Assembly: GCF_014066305.1 (NCBI RefSeq)
Contig: NW_023501036.1
Coordinates: 569,501 to 633,500 of the forward strand
Direction of reading: 5' to 3'
Source: Letharia columbiana
Lineage: Eukaryota > Ascomycota > Lecanoromycetes > Lecanorales > Parmeliaceae
Length of the DNA stretch: 64,000 nucleotides
Positions within the stretch are counted from its first letter, which is position 1. Each line of letters begins with the position of its first letter. Under the pieces are notes generated by a model. That model was not told the origin of the DNA. It made no database searches and was given only the letters and a program-made list of their open reading frames with translations. The position numbers and the translations under genes are program-made. Positions 10,520 through 21,200 of this stretch are shown here, piece by piece.

Positions 10520-13517
10520 TGGGTGCTTGAAACCTTTGGAAGCAAAAGCAGCACGAGTTGATCTTCGGCGGATCGACCTTTCTCGGCCGTTTTTCGTTGG
10601 TCCGAAAATGTTCCAGACTGTGCTGAATCCATTCTCGTTCGTTTAAGACGGTAAATTGTCTGAAGCACTTAAGGAAGGTGAATGGACATTCGAGGACAGG
10701 ACCTTGGTCTGGCCTGCGAAGGGGAGGGAGAGTGGTAGGCTTCAATACACCATCAGGATCTGGAATCATGATTCTCAAAGCCCGATCCATCTGTCTTTCT
10801 CCCATACCATCAGAAACAGACCGAGAAGGCCTTGAATTTCTGGCGCCGGCGAGACTTTCAAGCGCATCATTCTGAGAACAGTCACTGCGCGCAGAGAGTC
10901 CTGGAATTCCAATGTCACCGGGTGAAGCATCTTGATACTCTTGGGAACCCGCCAATGTGGAACGCTGCGCTATGGCTTGAGGCATCTTTGAACCTTCATG
11001 GTCTCGGAAATAGGAAGCGATGGCACGCGGGAATTTTGCATCCAAGGCGGCGTTGTCCTCCGGAAGAGGTACTGTATTCTGACTAGCGCGAGCGGTGACT
11101 TCTGTCTCACTCGTTCGGTTCCCGTAAACTGTCTCTTGATGCTCTTGCTCGAAGTTCCGTTTCAATCCACGGAACTGCTCGATCAGCACTGTACCATCTG
11201 GTGTTACTCCAGCGTCCTTGGTTCCGCAAAGATGATCAAGTAAGGAAGATGGTTTCGATTGAGGCATATCATCCCCCATCCGAAGGTTGAACGGCGCTAC
11301 AGCCTGTGGGTCTTGCGTAGCGGTGACTTTGTCCAGGTATGGGGCATCCCTGCCGTCATCGGTGTAATTTGTCATATTCTGGTAGTCAGCCAATGAATAT
11401 AGTTTTAATTTCAAACTTTCGGATTCATGACAGCGATCTTCCCTTTCATGTTCCTGCTCTAGCCATTTGTCCGTATTAGGATCTCGATCGGAGTACTCAG
11501 CAACCGTGGGTTTCGAGTCTCGAAACTGCACAGGCCCGTTTTCACTTGATTGGCCCGATAGGTGGTGTGAGGTGAAAGCGCCTGCGCCAGCCGCTGCTCC
11601 AACAATGCTTGCTTCCCACAGATTAGGATAATGCTCCATCCCCACTTCATCCCTCGCTGTGCCAGTCGCTGACGGAGCAGGGACCGCCTTTGGTGCGGCG
11701 CTCAACGCAAGACCCTTGACATTCTTGCGGCCTAAGGTTCGGGTCTTCATGTCACTCGACGTACTAGCATGATCTGCTTTTTTTCTGGTCCGCTCCCCTG
11801 CCGGCTTGATATCCGTGTCGGCGATTGGCGCGCATGACTCCTCAATTCTCGGATTGTCTCTCGAGGCTCTTGGGACGGAGTCCGAAATCTTGATGTATTT
11901 CTTATCTGAAAGGTAATATTCCGACTCTGGTACGGAATCGTTCCTTGTGTAGACCCCAGCCAGCCTATCAATAGGATTTCGATTGTTCTCAGACATACCG
12001 ATGATCCTGCTCCGTTTTGCGGCAGCCTCGTTGACCGAAATTGACATTTTGGAAGGGTTTTCCATCGTGGATGTCCCAGTGATTGAATTCAAATAGACCA
12101 AACGTCCATCCGGTGTGGCTTGTGGTAACCAGAAGGAAGCCTCCTCTTGCTCTCTGCTGTCGGGCCCACGGTTTGCCGCCATCGACAGGGGTGTTCTCTT
12201 GAGCCTCAGCTTGCTAGGGGAGAACATCTTGACAGGGTCTCTCGCCACGAATCTATTCATCCTAGGCAGTTCTTCCAGTCCCTCCGTGAGAGAATCAAGT
12301 CTTTCTTCCGCACTTTGCAGCGCCGTGCACCCCCAAATCTTCTCAAGCTCCTGCCTTTCACCCTCATGGAGACCTGCTATACCGCCCTTCACTCGCAATC
12401 GGCTCTTGTATGTGACCTTATATTGTGCTTCATCCACCTCTTTCAGTAAATTTCTGATGAGCATCGAATAATGTTCAAGCTGCTTGAAGAGCACTTCTTG
12501 GTCCAACCCCATCGACGCCTCTGTTGTTGGTATTCCTCGCTCTCCTACTGGTGGCATTGCCTTTTTAGTCTGTACGTTTGTATTGATGAACACGTTTTCG
12601 ATGTTTGCGTTTGGCGGCGTGGCCAGCGATCTTGTCACACTGCTTGGTGCTTTTGGCGACGAATTTATCGCAGTGGTGGGCCCCCTGGATCCAAGGCCCC
12701 AAGGATTGTTTCTGTCCTGTAGCGGTATCCCTCCAATAGAAAGCTTCATCCTCTCAAATGTGCGGGTAGATGCTCCTGGCTGTGACCCTGTTGTAGTGCT
12801 CGGTTCCCCTTCGAATGCTCCAATGCTTAAAGCATCATCCACATGCTCTACTGCAGGTCCCCCAACTCCAAGCTTCAATCCTTCAAATTTGCGAATGTAT
12901 TCGCGGTTCGAATGCGCCAGATCCTCGATGAGAGACCTCTGCTCAGCGATCACAGATGGCGGCTCGGTTCTGCCCATGATCAGCCTTCCTTGCCACCAGC
13001 GTACTACCCCACAAGTAACCGAGACATACTTCCCAGACACCTGCCTAGCGTAAGTGATAACATTTAACATCAACAAGAGCGTCGATTTCAGTCTGTCCAG
13101 ATTGCTTCGCAGCAGTTGTAGCTTCGGCTGCAAATACCCCCACTTGAGCCTCTCCAACATGATCGTCGCCCTCTTCGCCCTCTCTCCTCCCTTCCCTTCC
13201 CTACGTCCACGTTCCAGACTGGGCAATTTCTTCACCAATATGTTCTCCATCTCCTGAAACACCTCCAGACACTCCTTGACGACGCCATCTGCGGTTTGGA
13301 CGGCATTCTCCGAGAATGTCCCAGTTTCCTTGTCCTTATCAAGTATGTGCCCAAGCTCTTTCAACACCCCAGACGTAAGGGAGACATCCTTTGAGATGGA
13401 GATGACGGAACGGTCTGCGCTGGCGACTATTTCGCCAAAGGTGTAGAGTTTGATGCTGAGGCGAAGGCCGACGTCTGCGATCTGGACGACGGAAGCTATG
13501 ATGCCTAATCCTGCCAT
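10296..13517 (-). CDS. Fungal N-terminal domain / WW-like / zinc-finger-like protein (probable 5' part of one gene)
   Basis: The frame is 1,073 codons from ATG 13517. A likely 60-base in-frame intron (12970..13029, donor GTATGT, acceptor GGGCAG) removes a poorly matching segment and leaves about 1,053 aa. The start MAGLGIIASVVQIADVG is typical of the fungal N-terminal domain found at the head of STAND-type and signalling proteins. A WW-like segment (LPQATPDGRLVYLNSITG) follows near residue 450. After a long low-complexity region there is a Cys/His-rich domain at the C-end (CPFTFLKCF..., CCFCFQRFQ, WRDRMDHVKNHHH) resembling fungal C2H2-like modules. The frame stops at 10296, inside what should be a DUF3659 unit, so it very probably continues into the overlapping frame to its left after a one-base indel. 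Function is unknown; a regulatory role is inferred. Confidence 0.75.
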   Translation of the reverse strand: MAGLGIIASVVQIADVGLRLSIKLYTFGEIVASADRSVISISKDVSLTSGVLKELGHILDKDKETGTFSENAVQTADGVVKECLEVFQEMENILVKKLPSLERGRREGKGGERAKRATIMLERLKWGYLQPKLQLLRSNLDRLKSTLLLMLNVITYARQVSGKYVSVTCGVVRWWQGRLIMGRTEPPSVIAEQRSLIEDLAHSNREYIRKFEGLKLGVGGPAVEHVDDALSIGAFEGEPSTTTGSQPGASTRTFERMKLSIGGIPLQDRNNPWGLGSRGPTTAINSSPKAPSSVTRSLATPPNANIENVFINTNVQTKKAMPPVGERGIPTTEASMGLDQEVLFKQLEHYSMLIRNLLKEVDEAQYKVTYKSRLRVKGGIAGLHEGERQELEKIWGCTALQSAEERLDSLTEGLEELPRMNRFVARDPVKMFSPSKLRLKRTPLSMAANRGPDSREQEEASFWLPQATPDGRLVYLNSITGTSTMENPSKMSISVNEAAAKRSRIIGMSENNRNPIDRLAGVYTRNDSVPESEYYLSDKKYIKISDSVPRASRDNPRIEESCAPIADTDIKPAGERTRKKADHASTSSDMKTRTLGRKNVKGLALSAAPKAVPAPSATGTARDEVGMEHYPNLWEASIVGAAAGAGAFTSHHLSGQSSENGPVQFRDSKPTVAEYSDRDPNTDKWLEQEHEREDRCHESESLKLKLYSLADYQNMTNYTDDGRDAPYLDKVTATQDPQAVAPFNLRMGDDMPQSKPSSLLDHLCGTKDAGVTPDGTVLIEQFRGLKRNFEQEHQETVYGNRTSETEVTARASQNTVPLPEDNAALDAKFPRAIASYFRDHEGSKMPQAIAQRSTLAGSQEYQDASPGDIGIPGLSARSDCSQNDALESLAGARNSRPSRSVSDGMGERQMDRALRIMIPDPDGVLKPTTLPPLRRPDQGPVLECPFTFLKCFRQFTVLNEREWIQHSLEHFRTNEKRPRKVDPPKINSCCFCFQRFQAPIGVVSWRDRMDHVKNHHHCLGHRLAAARYDFALIEYFWQNGLLSLADYQGIETEFCQQAWQQHWPRRASGYIDS
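10372..10374 (-). other. Apparent one-base frameshift site in a CCC/GGG run
   Basis: Upstream of this point the zinc-finger-like domain reads ...LLSLADYQ. Downstream, in another frame, the text continues ELKPNSVNKHGNNIGHAEQ and then a canonical DUF3659 unit. Removing one base from the run unites them. It may be a sequencing error, a real mutation or, less likely, a programmed shift. Confidence 0.6.
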
Positions 13518-14435
13518 AGTCGATGGGTCTCATCAGATGATCAACTGTACGAAAACACAAAATCGATCGATCCACGAAGCCTCCAGTATCTTCCTCATGG
13601 CAAGTACTCGAGGAGACGTAGAAAGAGAACACAGGGACATAGGTTCACGAGGCCATCTTGTAGGCCTTGAGAGTGATTGTAAGACTGGAGTGTGTCTCTA
13701 AATTGGCAGAAGGAATGTCAAGAGCAATTGCATAGCCTTGCCCGCGCAGTACTCGCGCAGCATCGAGGCTCAGCCGCAAGCATCATCGTGGGCGATCATA
13801 CTCTCGCCGTTAGCTTGCATTGTGCCAATTGCTCACAAGAACGCTCTAACATTTACTCGGGAGAACTGATTCGTCACCTTCGCCTTGTGAGCGCGCGATA
13901 AAGAAAGACGTCGGAAAGGCGAGCGATGGAACTCCAACTCAGCCTTGCCCGCAAATGTCGGCGCTAGCGGTGGCCATATCAATCAAATATTCTGGATCCG
14001 TGGCGATTTTGAAGGGAAAGATGCCTTCCAAACGGCGCATTCGCTACTCTAAATATTGTATAGATTTCATGCTTGTAAGTTTTCAAGCCATGACACGAAC
14101 GAATTTGGAAAGACAGAGTACTCGTTGCTTCTGCTTGGCTACGAGACGGCACACTGTCGAACAACGGCTTCGCTGCGATGTACTATTGGAACTTCCGAAT
14201 TGTGAGGCCACACGCGAGAATTGTTGCACTTCCTCTTTAAACCTTGACATTTGCAGTTCCGCGGCTCCTCGCCCTGCGAAACCCTTGTTCGTGAGGGGGT
14301 GCCTTTCTTCACCTCTCCCCTCTAGTCCAGGTCTGAGCCAGTGCTGCCAGTGCTGCCATCGGCTTGCTTCATTGCAAGTAGCCATTCTGGTCATAACATT
14401 TTCAGGCTTGAAATCCGCGAAGACTCGTTACCCGA
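13518..14435. other. Intergenic region
   Basis: No recognisable gene lies here. The right part holds the 3' flank of CRD1, and the left part is the promoter region of the large minus-strand regulatory gene. Open frames here are short and without domain signatures. Confidence 0.5.
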
Positions 14436-15692
14436 TCACGACTTCTTGCTCAGTATCCTCACAATATCCTTCCCCCACAAATAACTCCCCCCACTCCACA
14501 ACGTCGTCGTCCCAACCACCCACCAACTGATTTCCAACGCGGTCTGCGCCGTCTCCCCCAATCCTCCCATGGCCAGCCCAGACATCGTAGCTCCGATCAA
14601 CCCTAGCTGTAGAAACGTGTTGATTTTAGAAATCGTAGTGGGCCGCACTTCTGCGCTGGGGAGCGAGAAATCCCAGTAGCGGGTAAAGGTGCGCGGAAGA
14701 GGGAGGGAAATGTAGCGGTAGTATAAGGCAGAGAGACCGAGGAGTATGTCGCGGCCTAGGATGAGGACGGCGAGCGGCACTGTTGAAGCATTAGGATCAT
14801 TCGATGTCGTACCGATCGACCTTGCTGCTATACAGCAAAACGTATGGGCGAACGAGTATTGCTCGGTGTAACCACTCACCAGGCAGCGCCCCCTTCATAG
14901 CCAACGTGACCGTCACAACCGTCATCAACGCCTTGTCCGCCATCGGATCAATCACAGTGCCCACCACGGTCTGCAGACCCCACTTCCGCGCGATCCAGCC
15001 ATCAACCAAATCCGTGACGCCTGCGTACACAAACAAGCCCAGAGCCGGCATGTGCATATCATGGACGATCAGATAGCCGACTACCGGGGCCGCGACAAGG
15101 CGCGAGAAGGTCAGGATGTTGGGCAGGGTGTAGATGTTTTCGTGGACGGGTAGGAGGATGGAGAGAGGGGAAGGTCTGTGAAGCCCGTTAGCGGAGAGCA
15201 AGTGGGAGGAGAAGAAAGCAGCTTGGTGGAACATGAGGCCCAGGGAAGTTGGTAGGGCGCGCCGTGAGTTTTCATGCAATCGAAGGTCCAAACGCAGGCA
15301 GAGCAGCACAAGGCGCAGAGAAGTGGTCAACAAGTCCGAGAGCGGAATGTTATTCCAACATACCTCTTCTCCGTTTCCTTGTCTCCATCCTTCCTCCCGC
15401 CATCAGCCAGATACCTTCGCTGCTCCCTCTGGAACCTCTCAGCCCATTGTATCCTGCATTACCCAACCCGTCAGTCCTCGTCCCTGGAGCTCATAAAACG
15501 ACTCTCAGGCCAAGCCCCCTACCTCTCCAGGCCGCCATCCACCCCACCTATCCTCTCACGGTTCGCCCAGGTCCAAATCTGACTTTTCTCATTGACCGCT
15601 CTCAGCCGCAACGGTGTGCGCAGGCCTGCACGCAATCGCGGTGCCGTCACGCGCAAATTACGGCATGCAAGACCACAAGCCGCTGATGCCAT
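14436..15692 (-). CDS. CRD1: Cardiolipin synthase (CDP-alcohol phosphatidyltransferase)
   Basis: Four exons on the minus strand (15523..15692, 15364..15453, 14880..15175, 14436..14779) give 299 aa, with introns of 69, 188 and 100 bases, all GT-AG and in phase. The enzyme joins CDP-diacylglycerol and phosphatidylglycerol to make cardiolipin in the inner mitochondrial membrane. The CDP-alcohol transferase signature D-x2-DG-x2-AR-x8-G-x3-D-x3-D is complete (DLVDGWIARKWG... TVIDPMADK). The N-terminus from ATG 15692 is Arg-rich and poor in acids (RNLRVTAPRLRAGLRTPLRL), as expected of a mitochondrial presequence. An upstream in-frame ATG at 15770 is possible. Several hydrophobic segments follow the motif. 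The long second intron is open in one frame, so a retained-intron model is conceivable but would lose the presequence. Confidence 0.88.
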
Positions 15693-16956
15693 TGCATGGT
15701 GCACCGCTTGAATGTTATGTAATGATGCTATGACAAGGGTCGTTGCTCGGTGTAGGATTCCTCCACTCATGTCTGTTTCAATTGCCCAAGTGGTGATGTT
15801 TCAGAAGAATTTTAGTGTGCATGGTAGGGCTGAAAGAAGTGACCGGACCTGCCTGTTCCGGGTCCTGAGGAGGTACATATTTTCGAGCTCCCCTGAGCTT
15901 GACAGGCTCACCCCAGTCGTAACGGAATGGTCATCTCGACGGTTCAAAGCTTGTAAAAGGATCAGTCGTGTCAAATGTCTGGGTCGGACGACGATCGTTT
16001 GCTGATCTTTGAAGATGCTGCGGTTGTTTTCCGCTCTATTGCTACCTTTTCAATATTTCCCTATGTGCCTATCAAGCAGCAGAGCGAAAAGGTCTCCGCA
16101 TTATAGTACAGCCTGACGCAAATCTGCTTCTGCCAGTCTCGCTTGATCTGCCTTGGCTACCTGTTTATCTTCCAAGCCAAAGAAGCCGATTGCTTTCCCT
16201 CCATCAAGCCTGTTTGAAACACGGAGCACTCTCCGAATGCTCTCCGTACACCTCGGCTGCCGAGTCTCAACAGCCAGTCGATCCAAATATCGATCAGCGC
16301 ACGCTAAGGCAGGATGTCCTTGTGCGCAGGTGTCATGCATTGCAACAGTGCGAGACTAACTTCCACTTGAGGGGGCTTTCGGTAGTCGGCACAACGCATG
16401 ATGTGCTGTTAAGGATCAATGGGGAACTTCGGTCAAATTCCTGTAGGGATCGCCGTTTCCATCGCATGAAGTCGGTCGAGGAGGGGAAGATGATGACCAG
16501 ACTTTGCGGCGTCTGGTTACATCTGGGGCCAGTTTTGGAAACGGGTCCGTAGCTGGCGGATATCGCTGTGTCGATGTGGAGCGCACAGCGGAACGTGTGA
16601 GAGCTCAGGAGGCTTCGAGTTCATGCTGGAGTATTCGAATGCGATCAAGCGGCAGAGATGCCATGTGGTGTATGTGCAATTATCAGCAAACATTAACAGT
16701 GACTCCACATTAAACGCCCGTTGGGTTTATAAGTCCCAGCCAAGTACGCAACAACTTTCGTAGAAGACCATGCTGAGATTTTGACAAGAAGCCGCCCCTG
16801 GTGTATATTTTGTAGCAGACGCAAATGCAGAAATGATAACGCCATTGTAGATGACTGCTTTCCGTTGCAAGCCTTCCAGATCGTCGCGCAGCCCAAGGTT
16901 ATCAAACGACAATCGCACTCCGCCCGCATTTTGAAAGAATGCCGTGTAGCCAATGA
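15693..16956. other. Intergenic region
   Basis: This holds 1.26 kb between CRD1 and the 3' end of the WOPR gene. I see no conserved coding signal. It includes the CRD1 promoter and 5' UTR. Confidence 0.5.
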
Positions 16957-18298
16957 TTAGGATTGTGCGCGGTAAGAAGAAGTGTATGACTGCCCATCTG
17001 GACGGGCACCCCATGACTGCGAATAGGCAGGTGGCCAGGCCTGTCCTTGTTGGGGATGAGATGTTGGCACCATCCCTTCCGCCTTGATACCAGGAGATCC
17101 GTACAGCTCATGACTCATGCCATTGTCTGCTGTGTTCGCGTGAAGATAGTCTACCATTGCTTGCGGACGGGGTAGGGCATTCTGGCCTGCCTGCTGCTGG
17201 TAGTTTGGATGTTGTTGTACCTGGTGATCTTGAGGATGGCCACCATAATGCTGTGGTTGATACTGAGGGTGTTGCGGCGGCTGGCCCTGGTATTGTGGGA
17301 CCCCCTCTTGCTTGAAGTGAGGCGTGTATTGACCGTGAGGTTGATGTTGCGGGTATGACACGGGCCCAAGCGCCAAGGATGCGTAGGCCGGTGTGGATGG
17401 TGCTATCGATGCATAGCCCGGGCCTGTAGAAGGTGGATGTGACGGAGCATACGCAGGGTGGAAAGCTATTGGGGATGAAACTTGGGGAGCTTGAAGTGCG
17501 GGATTTGGAGGGTACATCCTTGCGTCGTACCCGTTCGGCTGGTAATATTGAGAATAGGCATTCTGCGACCCTTCCATTTGCTCGTAGCTTCCGTCTCCAG
17601 CGTCGTCAAGGTTGGGGAATTTGAACTTCGGCTGGTTCAACAAAGCTTCCCTTATCGGGAGATCCTTGAGACGAGGATCATCCCTAGGTGTCCTGAGGTT
17701 GTGCTTCGCATCCTCGAGAGAGTAGTAGGATACCAGGTGATGCTGTACATTGTGGACAGTGACCGTCATCGTCTTCTTTAGCAGCCCATTCTCCTTGAAC
17801 TCGTAGGAGTCTACTAGCGAGCCGACCAGGCCGCGGTTGGCATCCTTGTCCGGGCTATCATCTTGTTTATTTTGCGAGGGGTTCGGTGATTCCGGCCCCG
17901 GGAACGATCTGCCTTCGTCGGTTGTGGGTGTGGTGGTTGCACTCGTTGCGTACGGCTCACCCGGCTTGAGTGCCCTCTGACTCCGCTTGGTCGCTCTCTT
18001 CTTCTCGCCAGGCGGAAAGGGGCTGTTGAGTTGGCGGTAGATGAGGAAATTGGTCAGAATGCGACTCGGACTCCAGGGGGATGCCATCGGTCCATCTCTT
18101 GATGCCCGAGGTAGCCTCTTCGTACACGAAGACGTTGCCGCTCACAATGAGCTGATTGCGCTCCCGGTCGTGAGGACGGCGGAAACAGTGTGCCAAAGTG
18201 CCACTGAAGCAAGCCTCGAAGATGATCAACGCGTCTTTGGTGGTCTCGATGTGGCCCCGCCATGTGGGCACGCACGCAGGGGCCTTGCCAACACTCAT
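16957..18298 (-). CDS. RYP1: WOPR-domain transcription regulator (Gti1/Pac2; Ryp1/Wor1/Sge1-like), frameshifted as sequenced
   Basis: The WOPR family comprises sequence-specific DNA-binding master switches controlling morphology, sporulation and effector expression in fungi. The first half of the domain is clear from ATG 18298 (PTWRGHIETTKDALIIFEAC, RRPHDRERNQLI, SGIKRWTDGIP). The second half continues in another frame (WSPSRILTNFLIYRQLN, PFPPGEKKRATK, then GSLVDSYEFKENGLLKKT and HHLVSYYSLED). The switch falls in a five-C run (18076..18080, GGGGG on the plus strand); one C fewer gives ...TDGIPWSPSRIL. The joined protein would be about 446 aa with a long Gln/Pro/Tyr-rich tail, the family's usual shape. 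No intron fits the junction. The paralogue assignment (Ryp1/Sge1 rather than Pac2) is inferred from the second conserved half and the Q-rich tail. Its 5' side faces 7.8 kb without a gene. Confidence 0.82.
18076..18080 (-). other. Apparent one-base frameshift in a C5 run inside the WOPR domain
   Basis: The conserved text on both sides of the run is intact but in different frames. Four Cs instead of five would restore the domain. A sequencing or assembly error in the homopolymer is the simplest reading. Confidence 0.65.
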
Positions 18299-21200
18299 GA
18301 CGCAGACGCTCGTCTGCCTTTTTATTTGGATTTATTATGAATGAGGAAGAGAATGAGGTGAAAGGTGTCAAAGAAAGCGATGATGGGGAATTCTTTGACT
18401 GAGGAGCCTCAGACGGGCAACGCTGTTGGAGCGCGCAGTCGAGGAAAGTACATAAAGATCGACGGTAAGAGGCAGCAGCGCAGAAGTAATTGAAGCTTGA
18501 ATGACACTACCGGGCAAGATTGAGTTTCGGTAATGTTTAAGTCGGCAAGAACTCTTTTCACATGAAAAAGTGGCCTACGAATCTCTTCTAATGGATTCGG
18601 ACCTGCATCCCCCAAAATCTTGATGGTGTAGGTTGTATTATATTATCATCAAAATGTGTGAGATAGACGCGCTTTCTTAACGTTTATTGTGGAATATGTG
18701 GTCCAAGCTTTTTGGTCTTATAATAAATCAATTAGTGGGAGGTGGGAGGATGCCCGTTGTGTTTGGCCTGGAGCAATAAAATAATGACGCGTGTGATTGA
18801 AATTTACCCGGGGTCCAACAGTAAGGCGCATCGACAGCTGGGCAACCGTCAACCCGTCAATCCGTCAAATGCTGTTAGAGTGGACAGGATTGGAGAAGGA
18901 ATGAGAGACTGGGGCAAACGGGTGCATGTTAACAAACGACGTCCAAATCAAAATTCAAAAAAAAATTCCAAAATTTATATTGGACCTAAGACCAAGTTAT
19001 CGGGATATGTACCTACGTTTTGAAAATATGCTAGTCATTTACACTTGTGCTAACCGTCGTGGTATCTTCCGGTCGACTAAATCTCCCCACTACTTTTATT
19101 TTTGGTGGGGATACGGTAGAATGGGTATTATTATGTGAACTATCTGAGTAGAGTCTGACACCCTGAGTAATGCGAAGTCTGTGCGGCTATTACGGTGGAG
19201 GCTAGTTCCAATGTCCCTGAACATCTACCGCTCATAGGAACCGGCTGTTGGTTTGATCGACCGCTGCCCTCTTTTTTGAATTCTCCCAAATTTATTTTTG
19301 CCTCTTCTCTTCCCTTCCTTGGCTACGAATCATTACATTGGACAACAGCGGAATGTTAAATCTCCTTCTTCAAGGTTGTTGGCGGAGCCGACCATGATAT
19401 CTCTCTGCAAGTCCTCTCAAGCTGGCATAGCGTGTGGAAGGCAGCCATGCGTCTGCAGGGTTTTACAGACCGTGTACCAGAGTACAGAATTCGCCATGGC
19501 GTCAGTCGAGGGAAATGATGCGTAAATCGGTAAGTGCGTATGACGCCTGGACTTGCCCTACCAGAAGCACAGAAGACGAGTACTACTGCCAAGTGCTACT
19601 AGGTACCTACTCGGACTACTTCATCCCCTACGCCCCCTGTTGGAAAGCAGGGAATAACCCTCGCGGATAGACTTATCTTAGCTTTAGGCATTTCTGGATT
19701 CAATTTGTACCTCACATCCCAGCATCCTCCATCCATCCGCCTACCGCCTACCTTTTCACCTGTGAGCCTGTCTTTGCTCTAGAGGCCCGCATAATTGTGA
19801 TTATGCACAAAGCACTCTTGCCGACCCTCCGGAATCGATGATCGACGCCTCCAAGAACCCCTATCCTTCCGTGAGGCTGCTTTGTGAAGCCTTGTTGCAT
19901 TTCCCTTGCAGCTCCCTTGGATGTGGCGGCGGCCTTGCCCTTCCTCATGATAGTCTCAGCGGCTTCTCCGACGCAACAGAAAAGGGAGAACACAAACATC
20001 AACATCGTACGGCAAAATTGACAGATCAGGCGAAGGCGAAGGCATACTGCGGTACTCGCTACTCCCTTGCAGTCCCGGAGGGGGCCTGGAACAGCCACCA
20101 CTAAGCCCAATGACCCCATTTTTGCCCCTACGCCGCTCCCCCGCTCAGGCGCATTTGGCGAATCAGTGGCTGCATCCACGATGGCGGGTGCCACCATTGC
20201 CTTCCTAATGAATCTCTCCGCCGTCTCCGGGCCTTGTTCTTTCCAGCCTCAGAATCAGCAATGTCAAACAAGCTTCTCGAAACGCCATTCACCAACTGGC
20301 TAATAAACAACATCTCTTTCCACTCTGCGCATGCGTACCACACTACCACCTATCACTTTCCCCTCCTTGGAAATGCGGGGGCAGGAAACGGTTTTGTCCG
20401 CTCTAGCGTCCAAGTACGCCCCGTACCTAACGGTCCCGCAGGTTACTCGTTTACTGAACTTCAGAGCTGCAGTATGGAGTGCATATGGAGAGCACTAGCC
20501 GCGTCATTCTATCATGTACATTCCATGAGCATGGATGTTCACTGTGCGTTGAAAATCCTTTGAGGACGCATCAACGCATCTAAAGGCCAAGCAAGGCCTT
20601 GGCAATTTTCTTTTCTCCCAATTCGTCCTCTGCAACGGGCAACTTTCATATACACCGCCGGTATTCACGTACTCGTGTCACTTTACATTGCACGAACCTT
20701 AGGGAGGACAGAACTCAAACGTGCAAACTTCCCGGAACTCTCACGGGAGATGGCGAACCTCAACCCAATCTGATGTGGGGCCAAAGCTTTCATCGATCAA
20801 ATCTCCTGGGCTATCAGGGTGGCGATACCCAGAATAATCGGCAGGAAAAAGATCAGGATGGCTACGTCCTCGAGCCTCTTTGCCTCTTCGAATTTGCCTC
20901 AACCCAGAATCAATCAGTACGGATCCTTCCTTCCCAAGCTGTCTGAATTTTGCGCTGAGCTTCAGTACGTCTACCGTGAAAGTGGAGTAAGACCAGACAG
21001 ACGCGTCACCGTATCAACGAGGATGGATCTACAAACGAGATTGAATATTTCACATTTCACCTTCATCACTACGACCCAGGGATTACAAAGGCAATGTCCG
21101 ACTCTTCGCATCATTCCCTCCTCGAGTCTTGCAGACACGTCAAATATGCATACGGGTAGTGGGGGCAAACCCCCACGGCGAACAACGTTCCTGCAGTCAA

